NCBI GenBank assembly: GCA_046351415.1
Contig: JAXLYO010000001.1
Location: 310,001-374,000 of the forward strand
DNA length: 64,000 nucleotides
Reading direction: 5' to 3'
Source: JABFRG01 sp046351415
GTDB lineage: Bacteria; Myxococcota_A; Polyangia; Polyangiales; Polyangiaceae
The position numbers and the translations under genes are program-made. The notes beneath the pieces were generated by a model, which saw only the letters and a program-made list of their open reading frames with translations, was not told the origin of the DNA and ran no database searches. Below are positions 42,463 to 51,980 of this stretch, piece by piece. Numbering within the stretch: position 1 is the stretch's first letter; each line of letters opens with the position of its first letter.

Positions 42463-43983
42463 ATGGCACGGTTCCTTTCCGCTCTCCTTCTCACGTCCAT
42501 TGCCAGCGCGGCGGTGGGCCTCGGCACGTACGTCGGGCTCACGCACGTCGGCGGTCGTTCGGGCGGGTCCGGGGCCTGGCAAGGCATCGTCATCGACGGA
42601 ACACCCGTCCATTCGTCGGCAGAGGCCAGGGAGGTGGCCCTTTCGAAATCGCGAGCTTCGCTCGGCCGCCGCGTGCGCGTGAAGGTCGAAGGCACCGCCG
42701 AAGTGGTTCGGGAGGGAACGCTCGGAGAGCTGGGTGTGGTAGCCGAGCTCGATCGCGTCGTGGTCCGCGCGGAGCAGCATGCGCAGGCGGCTGACTTTAC
42801 GACACGTGTCTTGTCTCGAGTCGTCGCTCCGCCTCCGATCGACATTCCTCTCACGTACGCGATCGATTCGGACAAAGCACTCGCCTGGCTCGTGCCGACG
42901 AAGGAAGAGCGCGACGTCGCTCCCGTATCCGCCAAGCTCGACTTGGAGCATCACACGGTGGTGCCGGAACTCGATGGGAAGTACATCGACGCGTTCGGAT
43001 CGATGAAGGCTCTCGGTGAGCTGGCTTCCCGCGCGCCCGCTGGCAACGGCGATGGCGCAACCCTCGAGCTTACGCTTCCGACCGCGAGTTTTGCGCCCCG
43101 CGTCTCGAGCGATTTCGTGAAAAAGCTGAACATCTCGACGGTGCTCGGTGAGTACGAGACGCATTTTTCTCGCGGCGGCGACCAAGCACGCCGTGGTGCC
43201 AACATCGATCGCGCATCGGCCAAACTCGACGGCCTCATCCTCGCCCCGGGCGAGCTCGTCTCGTTCAACACGATCGTTGGTGAGCGCAGCGAGGCGAACG
43301 GTTTCCAACGTTCGTGGGAAATCTTCAAAGGCGAGATGGTCGAAGGGGTCGGCGGCGGCACGTGTCAGGTGGCTTCCACGTTCCACGCAGCTTCGGTCTT
43401 CGGTGGCATCGACATCCTGGAGCGTCTGCCGCACTCTCGCCCGAGCGCGTACATCCCGATGGGACTCGACTCCACCGTCGTGTATCCCTCCGTCGATCTC
43501 AAACTGAAGAACCCGCACCCGTTCCCTGTCGTCGTTCACGCGAAAACGGTGGGCAACACGCTCAAGGTCGAAATCTTGGGCCGCGAGAAGCCGGTGCACG
43601 TTCACTTCGGCCGAGACGTGGTGGCGACCATCCCGTACTCGCGGAAGCTCGTCGAAGAGCCGTCGCTCAGTGGGAAGAAGGTCGTCCACAAGCAGCACGG
43701 TATTCGCGGTTATCGCATTCGGCGCACCCGCGACATCACGTATGCGGACGGTACGCACCGTGTCGAGACGTCGACCGATTTCTATCCGCCGACGGCCGAC
43801 ATCTATCAGGTGCCGGTCGGCTTCGACGAATCGCTCTTGCCGGCGATCCCCGGCGAAAAGGACGAGCCTACTGTGGCCAAAGCCGATGCGCCGAGCGACC
43901 TCGAGATCGTCGAAGGCAAGGGGGCCCACGCGCCGACGGCCATGCAGCGTGCTCCGAGCGGCTCCCTTCGCGCGTCCCAGTAG
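42463..43983 (+). CDS. VanW family protein
   Basis: 506 residues with an N-terminal membrane anchor or signal (about 3-25). A peptidoglycan-binding-like domain (about 45-230) precedes the VanW domain, recognised by GELVSFNTIVGERSEANGF, GVGGGTCQVASTFHAA and HSRPSAYIPMGLDSTVVYP. VanW proteins occur in some vancomycin-resistance clusters and widely as envelope proteins; their biochemical role is not established. No vanHAX genes are here, so no resistance is implied. A hydrophilic tail (about 470-506) follows. It is divergent from the kinase gene and precedes the MltD-like gene, which fits a cell-wall role. Confidence 0.88.
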   Translation: MARFLSALLLTSIASAAVGLGTYVGLTHVGGRSGGSGAWQGIVIDGTPVHSSAEAREVALSKSRASLGRRVRVKVEGTAEVVREGTLGELGVVAELDRVVVRAEQHAQAADFTTRVLSRVVAPPPIDIPLTYAIDSDKALAWLVPTKEERDVAPVSAKLDLEHHTVVPELDGKYIDAFGSMKALGELASRAPAGNGDGATLELTLPTASFAPRVSSDFVKKLNISTVLGEYETHFSRGGDQARRGANIDRASAKLDGLILAPGELVSFNTIVGERSEANGFQRSWEIFKGEMVEGVGGGTCQVASTFHAASVFGGIDILERLPHSRPSAYIPMGLDSTVVYPSVDLKLKNPHPFPVVVHAKTVGNTLKVEILGREKPVHVHFGRDVVATIPYSRKLVEEPSLSGKKVVHKQHGIRGYRIRRTRDITYADGTHRVETSTDFYPPTADIYQVPVGFDESLLPAIPGEKDEPTVAKADAPSDLEIVEGKGAHAPTAMQRAPSGSLRASQ

Positions 43984-44056
43984 AAGAAGCTCCGCAGAAA
44001 TTCGGCTTTTCTCGCGATAGTTGACCCGCTCCAGGCGGCCGCCTACATTTGCACAC

Positions 44057-45931
44057 ATGCTGTCGTTCTCTTGGCGCGGGCGGGCGCTTGCTGGCCTGTC
44101 ACTCGTGTTTGCGCTCACCGTTCCCGCTGAATCGTTCGCGCAGCAACAGCATGCACCTCCCGGAGGCAAACCCATGCTCCGGCCCATGAAGGCCCCCAAG
44201 CCGGCGAAGGGCGGCGGTGCACCGAAGGGGTTCGCGCCCGGGAAAACCGTGGCTTCGCCCGGAGCACCGCGCGCTTCTCGCTCGCCGGACGAAGGCGACT
44301 CGCACGTCCTTACCCAAGCCGAGCGCGACTACTTCTTGGGACGCGCGACGCCTCACGCGGCGGCGAGCAGTGCGGTCCTTCGCGTTGGGGTGACGGGGCT
44401 TCCCGTCGATCCGAATCCGGCGCCGATCGCCGAAGGAAGCGCGGACACGAGCTGGCTTTCGCGCCTCGAGCTCCCAGATTTGCCCCTTCGCTGGGACGCG
44501 CGCGTCGTGCGCTATCTCGAGTTTTTCAAAGACGACAGTCGAGGCAAAGCCATGCTCGCGAGCTTCGCGCGGAAGGGCGGGCGCTACTCGGATACCATTC
44601 GTCGCACGCTCCGCAAGCGCGGCATGCCCGAGGACCTCGCGTGGCTCGCGATGATCGAAAGCGGGTACGATCCCGTCATTCATTCGCGCGCCGGCGCGGC
44701 GGGTCTCTGGCAGTTCATGCCAGAGACGGGGAAGCAATACGGGCTCCAGCAAGACCGCTTCATGGACCAACGTTACAGCCCGCGTGCTGCGACCGAAGCT
44801 GCGTGTGAGTATTTGGCCGACCTCCATCGTCGCTTCGGTAGCTGGGAGCTCGCCATGGCTGCCTACGACATGGGGCACGGCGGTTTGATGGGCGTCGTGA
44901 AGCGTTACAACACCAATGACTACTGGGCGCTCTCGCAGCTCGAAGGAAGTCTCCCGTGGGAAACCACGTTGTACGTCCCGAAGATCCTCGCAGTGGCCGT
45001 TGCGATGAAGAATCCGGGCGTTTTCGGCATCCGCGGCATCACGCCGGACACGCCGGTCGACGGAGACGATGTCGCGGTTCCTTCCGGTGTCATGCTTTCG
45101 GCCGTCGCAGCGGCGGCGGGCGTTTCTGCGCGCGACATCGAGCAACTGAACCCTGAGCTTCGTCTCGGGATGACCCCACCCACGGCGGCGAGCTACGTTT
45201 TGCGCGTGCCCCAAGGCCGTGGCGCGGCGGTGCAGGCTGCGTTCGCGAAGGAACTCGCGAACCGCGCCGCCGAGGGCGCGCGCGCGGGGAGCGACGTCGA
45301 TCGCACGCCAACCGTGGTCGTGCCGCAGGAGTCCTTCGTGTACCCGGACCGCCGTCGTGTGTTTCATCGCGTCCAGGGCGGCGACACGCTCCGCGACATC
45401 TCCGAGCGCTACCACGTGACGAGCGACGAGATCGTGAAGTGGAACCAAGTCGACCCCGCAGCGAAGCTGGTCGAAGGCATGACGCTGCAGCTGTTCATTC
45501 CGATGGACCTCGAACCGGCGAAGCTCGGGGCATTGCTCGACAGCGAGGTAAAGATCGTCTCGGTAGGTAGCGAAGACTTCATTGCCCTGTTCGAGCTCCG
45601 CGGCCGAAAGCGCGTCATCGTCAAAGCAAAACCCGGAGACACACTCGCGACGATCGCCGACCAGCATCATGTCTCGGCCGCTCAACTCGAGCGCATCAAT
45701 CGCCGAGCGCGCACCGACAAGCTTGCGGCAGGCACGGACGTCGTGCTCTACCTGGAGCAAGGTGGCGCGCCGCCTCCTTCTGCGCGCGTCGCTCGTTCGC
45801 CGTCTCATCATGGTCACGTGGCACAGCCGCCGCAGGGGGCTTCGGCCCATGGTAGCGGCGCGCACGCTCCCGCGAGTCCCGCCGTGACGCCCGCCAAGCC
45901 CGCGGAAGCGCTTCCCGGGTTGCCTCAGTAG
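44057..45931 (+). CDS. MltD-type membrane-associated lytic transglycosylase
   Basis: 624 residues with a signal peptide (cleavage near ESFAQ, residue 28) and a low-complexity Pro/Gly/Lys segment. The SLT catalytic domain (about 165-330) has the catalytic Glu201 in AMIESGYDP and the core phrases AGAAGLWQFMPETGKQYGL and AAYDMGHGG. Two LysM peptidoglycan-binding modules follow (around GGDTLRDISERYHVTSDEI and PGDTLATIADQHHVSAAQL), then a Pro/His-rich tail. This is the MltD layout; such enzymes cut glycan strands to form 1,6-anhydromuramic ends during wall growth. No lipobox is seen, so it is probably periplasmic. Its end overlaps the FadL-like gene by 7 bp, tail to tail. Confidence 0.92.
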   Translation: MLSFSWRGRALAGLSLVFALTVPAESFAQQQHAPPGGKPMLRPMKAPKPAKGGGAPKGFAPGKTVASPGAPRASRSPDEGDSHVLTQAERDYFLGRATPHAAASSAVLRVGVTGLPVDPNPAPIAEGSADTSWLSRLELPDLPLRWDARVVRYLEFFKDDSRGKAMLASFARKGGRYSDTIRRTLRKRGMPEDLAWLAMIESGYDPVIHSRAGAAGLWQFMPETGKQYGLQQDRFMDQRYSPRAATEAACEYLADLHRRFGSWELAMAAYDMGHGGLMGVVKRYNTNDYWALSQLEGSLPWETTLYVPKILAVAVAMKNPGVFGIRGITPDTPVDGDDVAVPSGVMLSAVAAAAGVSARDIEQLNPELRLGMTPPTAASYVLRVPQGRGAAVQAAFAKELANRAAEGARAGSDVDRTPTVVVPQESFVYPDRRRVFHRVQGGDTLRDISERYHVTSDEIVKWNQVDPAAKLVEGMTLQLFIPMDLEPAKLGALLDSEVKIVSVGSEDFIALFELRGRKRVIVKAKPGDTLATIADQHHVSAAQLERINRRARTDKLAAGTDVVLYLEQGGAPPPSARVARSPSHHGHVAQPPQGASAHGSGAHAPASPAVTPAKPAEALPGLPQ

Positions 45932-47388
45932 AGAAAGTTCAGGCCGAGGCCGATGACGTCCGCGCGGGCGCTGTAGCTACCTGCGTTGATCGGCTCGAAG
46001 CGTGTCGGGTTACCGGACACGGGGCTGATCTTCGGCACGGCGGCTTCGGTCGGGCTGACTTCGACATTGAACGCGAAGATGTGCGCGTAGACTGCATCGA
46101 GGCGCCAGCGCTCGCCAATATAGAGACCGCCGCCGATCGCACCCGTGACCTTGTTGGCGTCGATCGTGAGCGGCGTCACGTAGGGACGTGGGATGGCGCT
46201 CGTCTCGAACGAGACGCCTGCACGCACTTCGAGGCGGTACTGACCCACGGGAAACATGTATTCTCCACCGAGTCGGAACGAGTGTGAGTCTTGGAAATTT
46301 CGGGGAATGCTGAGCGGCGGCACACTGAACGGGCTGGGGAAGCCCGTTACGCCGATGAGCTTGATGTTCTTCGGGTCGATATTGATGGCGTCGTGCATCG
46401 ACCAGAACTCGTGGACGTAGGAGACCTCCGCCTTGAAGCGCTTGTTCTTCTCGAGGTCCTTTCTGTACTCCACACCGAATCGCATGATGGCGGGTAGCTT
46501 GAACGACACCGACACCTCGTCGCCTTCGTGGGTGGCGCGGTCGAAGAGCGCCGCATTGGGCAATCGAAAGCGGTTCGTTGCGGGAGCGCTGATCCAGAAC
46601 GGAAGCTGGAATGCGCCGCCGAAGCGCCAGTTCTCGTTCGGTTCGATGGTGACGCCGAGAGAACCGCTCGGCGCGAAGATCGGAGAGGCGTTGATCTCTG
46701 CCGTCGTGTCGTAGGTCGGGTCTTCTGGCGCACCAATGAGGCGGTCGGCGGGGTTTGCGTTGAAGACCGTCGTCGAACGGAAGCTACCTGCGAGGGCTTG
46801 GAGGCCCGCGCCGAGCTTGAGCCAATTGTTTGCTTTCCATGCGAAAAAACCGCCTGCGAGGACCAGCGCCGAGCCGTCCATCGAAATGAGCGAGTAACGC
46901 GAGGCGGCGGGACGACCGTCGATGGTCGCGGGATAGCTCGAGATGGCCGTGTAAGGCGCGAGGAGGGAGAACGCGAAGGTGTACTGCTTCTCTTTGCCGA
47001 AAGCCTTCGAGATGCCGAGCGTGGGGATGGGGAGAATCGGCGTCGAGCCGTTGACCTCCGGATACTCGTAGGTACGGAGCGTGCCCGCGGAGTCGGCGAC
47101 CTGCACCTTGCGCTTGAACTCGGCGGAGTAGTGGAGCCATGACCCGTCGAACAGAAAGCTATCGCCGGCGTCAGCGAGTCCTGCAGGGTTGTACCAAGTC
47201 GCCCCGATGTCGTTCGCGCCCGCGACCCAAGCACCACCGCGACCAAGTGGCTTTACGCCGCGGTCAGAGAAGTAGAGGCCGCCAGCTTCGGCACTTTGCG
47301 CCAAAAGCAGAAACGAGAGCAGAGGGAGCCCTGCAGAGAGACTTTTTCGAAAAGTCGCCCTGCGCGAAGACGAACCGCAGAAGATCAA
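45925..47388 (-). CDS. OmpP1/FadL-type outer-membrane porin
   Basis: 487 residues with a signal peptide (about 1-35, ending AEAGG) followed by the FadL hatch-like N-terminus (GGLYFSDRGVKPLGRGGAWVAGANDIGATWYNPAGL). The rest has the alternating pattern of a beta-barrel and ends in Phe/Leu/Tyr (GLNFLY), the terminal signature recognised by the outer-membrane assembly machinery. FadL-type channels import hydrophobic compounds such as long-chain fatty acids or aromatics. The ATG overlaps the stop of the giant lipoprotein gene upstream (ATGA), so the two are translationally coupled and probably act together at the outer membrane. Confidence 0.88.
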   Translation of the reverse strand: MIFCGSSSRRATFRKSLSAGLPLLSFLLLAQSAEAGGLYFSDRGVKPLGRGGAWVAGANDIGATWYNPAGLADAGDSFLFDGSWLHYSAEFKRKVQVADSAGTLRTYEYPEVNGSTPILPIPTLGISKAFGKEKQYTFAFSLLAPYTAISSYPATIDGRPAASRYSLISMDGSALVLAGGFFAWKANNWLKLGAGLQALAGSFRSTTVFNANPADRLIGAPEDPTYDTTAEINASPIFAPSGSLGVTIEPNENWRFGGAFQLPFWISAPATNRFRLPNAALFDRATHEGDEVSVSFKLPAIMRFGVEYRKDLEKNKRFKAEVSYVHEFWSMHDAINIDPKNIKLIGVTGFPSPFSVPPLSIPRNFQDSHSFRLGGEYMFPVGQYRLEVRAGVSFETSAIPRPYVTPLTIDANKVTGAIGGGLYIGERWRLDAVYAHIFAFNVEVSPTEAAVPKISPVSGNPTRFEPINAGSYSARADVIGLGLNFLY

Positions 47389-50300
47389 TGACCGGTTCCT
47401 CGCTTGACGATCTGGTAGAATTGTTCGAGGCCGCGCTCTTTGTTGAGCAAGAAGTCGGCGACGTTGTCGGAGATGAGCACGTAGTCTTTCGTCTCGAGCT
47501 TGGTCGTTTGACCGGGGGCCTCACGGTTTACTTCAGCGATGACGTCGATGAATACCTCGAGTGGCGTCATGCCGGCGAGGTTTCCGCCTTCCATCGGCGT
47601 CATGACCTTCGTCAGCAGGATCGGCAAGATTTGATTGGGGTCGATCTCGCGCGAGCATATTTCGACGCGGTTCTGGTTGCGGTAGCGCGCGCTGATCTTC
47701 CCGAGGAGCGAGAGCTGGGCATCGACGACGCCCTTGCCCTCGAACTTGCCGGTGGCGGTGTTCAGCTTGGGGCCAGCGACGACCTCCGCAAGTACCTTGA
47801 AGAAGGGGATGAGATTCTGGTCGTCGCGGAGAACCTGGAGCATGTCGACCGCGGACGCGAGCATCGAGGCGAGGGCGTCGTTCTGGGAGGTCGCATCGAG
47901 CATGTACTGCAGGAAGCCTTCCGTTTCTCGGCGTGCCCGGCCGTCGCTGCGCAAGCTGTCGACCACGTCTACGGCCGCGGAGAACATCGGACCACGGAGA
48001 GTGTCTTCCGCGTTCTTCGGCAGCGTCTCCTTTGCCCACACACACTTGTCGTACGGCGGCGCGAACGACTTTGGGCAGCGAGCCCATGCTTGTGCGCGCA
48101 TCACGTCGACGAGGACGGGCGTGATCTTCGGTAGGGACGGGTTTGTGAAGGTCGTCTGGGTGCCAGTGCCCGTCGTTCCGAGGAATTGGTCGGCGAGGCG
48201 CGAACGAGCCGTGCGGGCGAGTACCTTGCGTTGTTCGCCCTCCTCGCCTGCGCGCTTGTACGAGGCGTCGATGGCGCTGAGCGCACTCGTGAGCAAGTAG
48301 ACTGGCGTAACCTGGGGATTCGTCGCGCCGTCATTGCGCTTGGCCGTTCCGTTACCCAGACGGTCTTTGAGACCTGCCTTGCTTGCGATTTCGGGGTCGA
48401 CCAATGCGCGCGTTGCATCGGCGAGGGCTTTGAAGACGGGAACGTCGACGGTCGTCGTGCACACACCGTTCGTAGAAACTGCGGTGCAGCGCTTGATGTT
48501 GACGCCCTTCATGCTCTTCATGAAGGCTTGCAGCGCAGGGAAGAGGTCACCGCCCATCGTTTCGGCGACGATGGCTTCGTAGTTCGAGAGGCCGGTCTTC
48601 GCGCATGGCTTGCCGCCCGGCAACTTGCACTCTGGGCCATTCGCTCCGCGTGCGGACTGCCAATGCTTGTTGGCAGCCACGGCGAGCGCCGTGAAGATGT
48701 CCTCGCGCTTGTGGTTGACGAAGGCACGGACGAGTGGGGTCATCGTCTTGTAGAAGCCAAGCTGCTCGAACGCGAAGATGGTGTTCTTCTCGCGGACTTG
48801 GATCCAGTCGTTGGCCGAACAATTGCGCAGGCCTCGGACCTTGCCGTCCGCAGCAACGTCGTTCTCTGCCGCGGGACTGCCACCGAAATTGCAGCCGCCG
48901 TTTGCACAGGGGTCGTCGATGATACGTTCTGGGCAAACGTTCGTGCCGGTGAAGCGCCCGTTCAGGTCGGCGAGGAAGTGGTTCGTGCGGTAGTTGGGGT
49001 CACCCTCGTTCGGGCTGTCTTTCGCTTGGTCGAAGAACACGAGGCGTGCCGCCCATTCGGGCTTCGGGCGAAGGTCGGTGCCGCTGCCCCAGAAGCCGGT
49101 GATCCCGCTCGACTCTTCCATGAGGCCCGTCGTCGCCGCACCGATGCCGATGATGCCCGTGCGCATGATCTTGTCGCGAATGTTGAGCTTCGCGGTGCCG
49201 GCAATCGCTTGGAGGAAGAAGGTCGCGACGTCCGGGATCTTGAAGATTTCGCACTCTTTGTACGGGTTCTGGACCGGCGTCGGCAGCGTGATGTTCACGG
49301 GACCGAGCTTCGCGTGCACCTTGGCGCCGTCTTGGTTACAGACCGTAACGCCGTCTCCGTCGGCCACGAGTTGGAGGAACCGCTGCATGATGCTGCGGTT
49401 GTCTCCCGTGTCGGGCTGTGCGCGATCGACGGGCGTGCGCGGGTCGGAGGTGGCGCCCACCGAGAGGTTGATCGGAGGCCCGTTCAGGTTGTTCGGGTTG
49501 TAGTTGACTTGATCCTTGTTGCGCGTCCAGTTGGCGAAGATGGTGCCTATCTGCGCCGTTTCGTCCGACGAGAGCGCGTCGAGCACGTCTTCGAGGAGAC
49601 CCGGCTCGCGTACGAGCTTCACTTTGGCGTCGAGGACCTCGTCCCAGAAGGTCGCTTCTGTAGGAATTTCGGCTTCGGGGTGCGCCGGGGCCAAGTCGCG
49701 CGCCTTCATGACGGCTGCCACGACGCGAGCGAACTCGGGCAGCTTGGTCGTGAACAAGATCTTCACGATCTGTAGAACGTCGTCGAACGACTTGTCGCCC
49801 ATCAGCTGCGCGCCGGCATAGATGAGGTCGAGAATCGGCGCGTCTTCTCGGAGCACGCCGTTGTACTTGACCCTCATGCCGTTGGCGTACCGCTTCTCCG
49901 AGACTTCGCCGCCCTCCCGCGGTCCGAGCATGATGGGCATTCCGCCCATGAAGTCCATCAACGTTTCCTGATGCGCGTCGGGGTCCGGGTTGAGCAGCGG
50001 ACGCATGTCGCGCAAGAGTCGCGAAGCAAACGTGCGGTTCGTGTCGATGTAGTCGTAGACCAAGCCACCCGAAGACGAGGTCGCGCGGCCGAACGTGTCG
50101 CGTTTGAAGCTCTGATCGGTGGGGACGCCGACCGCAGCAAACGGCGTCGGAACGAGACCGGGACCCGTTGCGGAGAGGAAGCGTCCTTTGTCGTCGACGT
50201 CGGGCAGACCATCGCCATCTTTATCGATGAACGGTGCGGTGACCTTGCCGCCGGCGAGGGCTGCGTACCCTCGGTTGTCGCGCTTCACGATGAACTGTGC

Positions 50301-51272
50301 GTCGCCCCCAACGAATGCAGGGTCTTGTGCGAGCATGATCTCCTGCATGATCTCGAGGTTGTCGCGCGGTCGCGAAACCACCTGGCGCCCGAGAACGGAG
50401 TCTTGGGTGACGACGAGCGGAGAGGGGAGCGGGTCTGCTGTCGCGTTCAGCATTTCCGCGTGGGAAATCTCGAGGAGCTTCGCAAACTGCGTGTAACCGA
50501 TGCCGCGCTGCTCGCCCGGCAGGAACGCGTCGGAATCGGACGCGATGACGTAGAGCAGCGAGTTCGTCATGTCGCGAAGGCGCGGGTAGGCGATGGCGGG
50601 CCTTGCCATACCGAGGGCGATGGATGCAGGCCTATAGCCTTCACGGGAGACGAGGCGCGCGTAGGCGGCCTGGGCGTCGGGGTTCGCACGGAACGAAGTC
50701 ACGACTTTGCCGATCGAGCGCGTGGATTCGGGAATGGTGCCGTCGTTGTAAAGGTCGGCGAAGTTGCCGAGCATGCGGGCGAGTTGATCGAGGAACGAGC
50801 CTTCGCCGCTCGCTGCAGGCGGATTGCAGCTCTGCGTCTCGTCTTTGGCGTCGAGGTCTTTGATGGCGACCTTGATGTCGGGCATCGCAGCGTCGAGCGC
50901 CGCGATGACGTCGCCCCGGCGTTTCACGAATGCACGAATGCGCGCGAACGAACGATCGCGATCGGCTCTTTGCTTCTCGACGCTGACGGATTCACCTTTC
51001 TCGTTCACCGCGTCGGGCGAGAGGGCCGGTAGTTTCGACTCGTCGACTTCGTCCGCGAACTTGCCGTCGACCTTGTGGCAGACGCCGTGGAACGACTCGC
51101 CCGTCATGTCTTCGCGAAGCGCCCCCGCAGCAAGTCGGTCGCAGAGGACGCCGTACATCTCCTCGCCGACCGTTCCTCGCGGTGGCGTTTGTCGTTCGAT
51201 GTCGAGCTCGGTGCAAGCCACGACGGAGACGAGCAATAGGCCAAAGCTACTTCGACATAGGACGCGTCGCAT
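47385..51272 (-). CDS. Giant lipoprotein (1,295 residues), unknown function
   Basis: The largest gene in the window. The signal ends at lipobox SVVAC (Cys about 20), so it is an envelope lipoprotein. The mature protein is mainly helical with scattered cysteines (CNPPAASGEG; CANGGCNFGG) and one calcium-binding-like DKDGDGLPDVDDKG around residue 347. No known domain was recognised over the rest. Translational coupling to the FadL-like porin gene downstream suggests a shared role, perhaps delivery of a hydrophobic substrate; this is inference. The start at 51272 gives a clean signal. Confidence 0.75.
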   Translation of the reverse strand: MRRVLCRSSFGLLLVSVVACTELDIERQTPPRGTVGEEMYGVLCDRLAAGALREDMTGESFHGVCHKVDGKFADEVDESKLPALSPDAVNEKGESVSVEKQRADRDRSFARIRAFVKRRGDVIAALDAAMPDIKVAIKDLDAKDETQSCNPPAASGEGSFLDQLARMLGNFADLYNDGTIPESTRSIGKVVTSFRANPDAQAAYARLVSREGYRPASIALGMARPAIAYPRLRDMTNSLLYVIASDSDAFLPGEQRGIGYTQFAKLLEISHAEMLNATADPLPSPLVVTQDSVLGRQVVSRPRDNLEIMQEIMLAQDPAFVGGDAQFIVKRDNRGYAALAGGKVTAPFIDKDGDGLPDVDDKGRFLSATGPGLVPTPFAAVGVPTDQSFKRDTFGRATSSSGGLVYDYIDTNRTFASRLLRDMRPLLNPDPDAHQETLMDFMGGMPIMLGPREGGEVSEKRYANGMRVKYNGVLREDAPILDLIYAGAQLMGDKSFDDVLQIVKILFTTKLPEFARVVAAVMKARDLAPAHPEAEIPTEATFWDEVLDAKVKLVREPGLLEDVLDALSSDETAQIGTIFANWTRNKDQVNYNPNNLNGPPINLSVGATSDPRTPVDRAQPDTGDNRSIMQRFLQLVADGDGVTVCNQDGAKVHAKLGPVNITLPTPVQNPYKECEIFKIPDVATFFLQAIAGTAKLNIRDKIMRTGIIGIGAATTGLMEESSGITGFWGSGTDLRPKPEWAARLVFFDQAKDSPNEGDPNYRTNHFLADLNGRFTGTNVCPERIIDDPCANGGCNFGGSPAAENDVAADGKVRGLRNCSANDWIQVREKNTIFAFEQLGFYKTMTPLVRAFVNHKREDIFTALAVAANKHWQSARGANGPECKLPGGKPCAKTGLSNYEAIVAETMGGDLFPALQAFMKSMKGVNIKRCTAVSTNGVCTTTVDVPVFKALADATRALVDPEIASKAGLKDRLGNGTAKRNDGATNPQVTPVYLLTSALSAIDASYKRAGEEGEQRKVLARTARSRLADQFLGTTGTGTQTTFTNPSLPKITPVLVDVMRAQAWARCPKSFAPPYDKCVWAKETLPKNAEDTLRGPMFSAAVDVVDSLRSDGRARRETEGFLQYMLDATSQNDALASMLASAVDMLQVLRDDQNLIPFFKVLAEVVAGPKLNTATGKFEGKGVVDAQLSLLGKISARYRNQNRVEICSREIDPNQILPILLTKVMTPMEGGNLAGMTPLEVFIDVIAEVNREAPGQTTKLETKDYVLISDNVADFLLNKERGLEQFYQIVKRGTGH

Positions 51273-51392
51273 ATCGCCTCAGTCTAGCGTGGCTCTGCGC
51301 ACGAAAGGCACCCTTCTTGAGCCAAGGCGCAGAACGCCGTTGACGCGTTGCGTTGCGCACCTTTGGTCACGTGGAGAGCGCGTATGCTCGCG

Positions 51393-51941
51393 CTATTCTT
51401 GGATGCGAACTTCGCGCTGATCGGCAGGGTCGAACATGGACACGATGCAGTCGAGTGGCGTCCCGTCCTCCCACACGAAGCACGAAAAGTCTGTCTCTTG
51501 GTCGAGCGCCATCAGCGTGTGGTGCCAAATGTTCGGACCGTACGCGACCCCTTGCCGGCCGGTCGCGAGGAATGCGCGGAGCGTGCTCGGGTCGGGTCGG
51601 GGCGGACCTGCCGCATCGGAAATCTCGAGTGCGACGACGACGACGTAGCGGCTCGCATTGAACGGAATGAACAATTGCGTCGACTTGGCGTGCTTCTCGA
51701 GGCCCCGGACGGTGAAGGGCATCTGGCGCGGCGCACAGCGAAAGGACGCGACATTCAGCGTCGCGCTGTCCGGCCGAAGGTTCTCGACGAGTCCGATGCG
51801 GTCGTACCGGCGTGCGGTCCCTTCATTCACGCGTACGGGGTCGATGCCTTTGGGGTTCGCAGTGGCGACCCAGCCGAAGGGAGCGAAATTCTCTTCGGTG
51901 AGAGGCTCTGCAAAAAGCACGTTCGGGAGGGTGCTGACCAT
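51393..51941 (-). CDS. allA: Ureidoglycolate lyase
   Basis: 182 residues. The AllA family cleaves ureidoglycolate to glyoxylate plus urea, the last ureide step after allantoicase. Recognisable features are the N-terminal AEPLTEENFAPFGWV, the cupin-like stretch RGLEKHAKSTQLFIPF and the C-terminal YGPNIWHHTLMALDQETDF with the paired histidines, plus the FVWEDGTPLDC ending. It lies about 18 kb from the other ureide genes and stands alone, divergent from glmU with a 39-bp gap, so the two may share regulatory sequence. Confidence 0.9.
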   Translation of the reverse strand: MVSTLPNVLFAEPLTEENFAPFGWVATANPKGIDPVRVNEGTARRYDRIGLVENLRPDSATLNVASFRCAPRQMPFTVRGLEKHAKSTQLFIPFNASRYVVVVALEISDAAGPPRPDPSTLRAFLATGRQGVAYGPNIWHHTLMALDQETDFSCFVWEDGTPLDCIVSMFDPADQREVRIQE

Positions 51942-51980
51942 GACCCAACTCTACCCAGAATGGATTACGATGGCGCGCAA

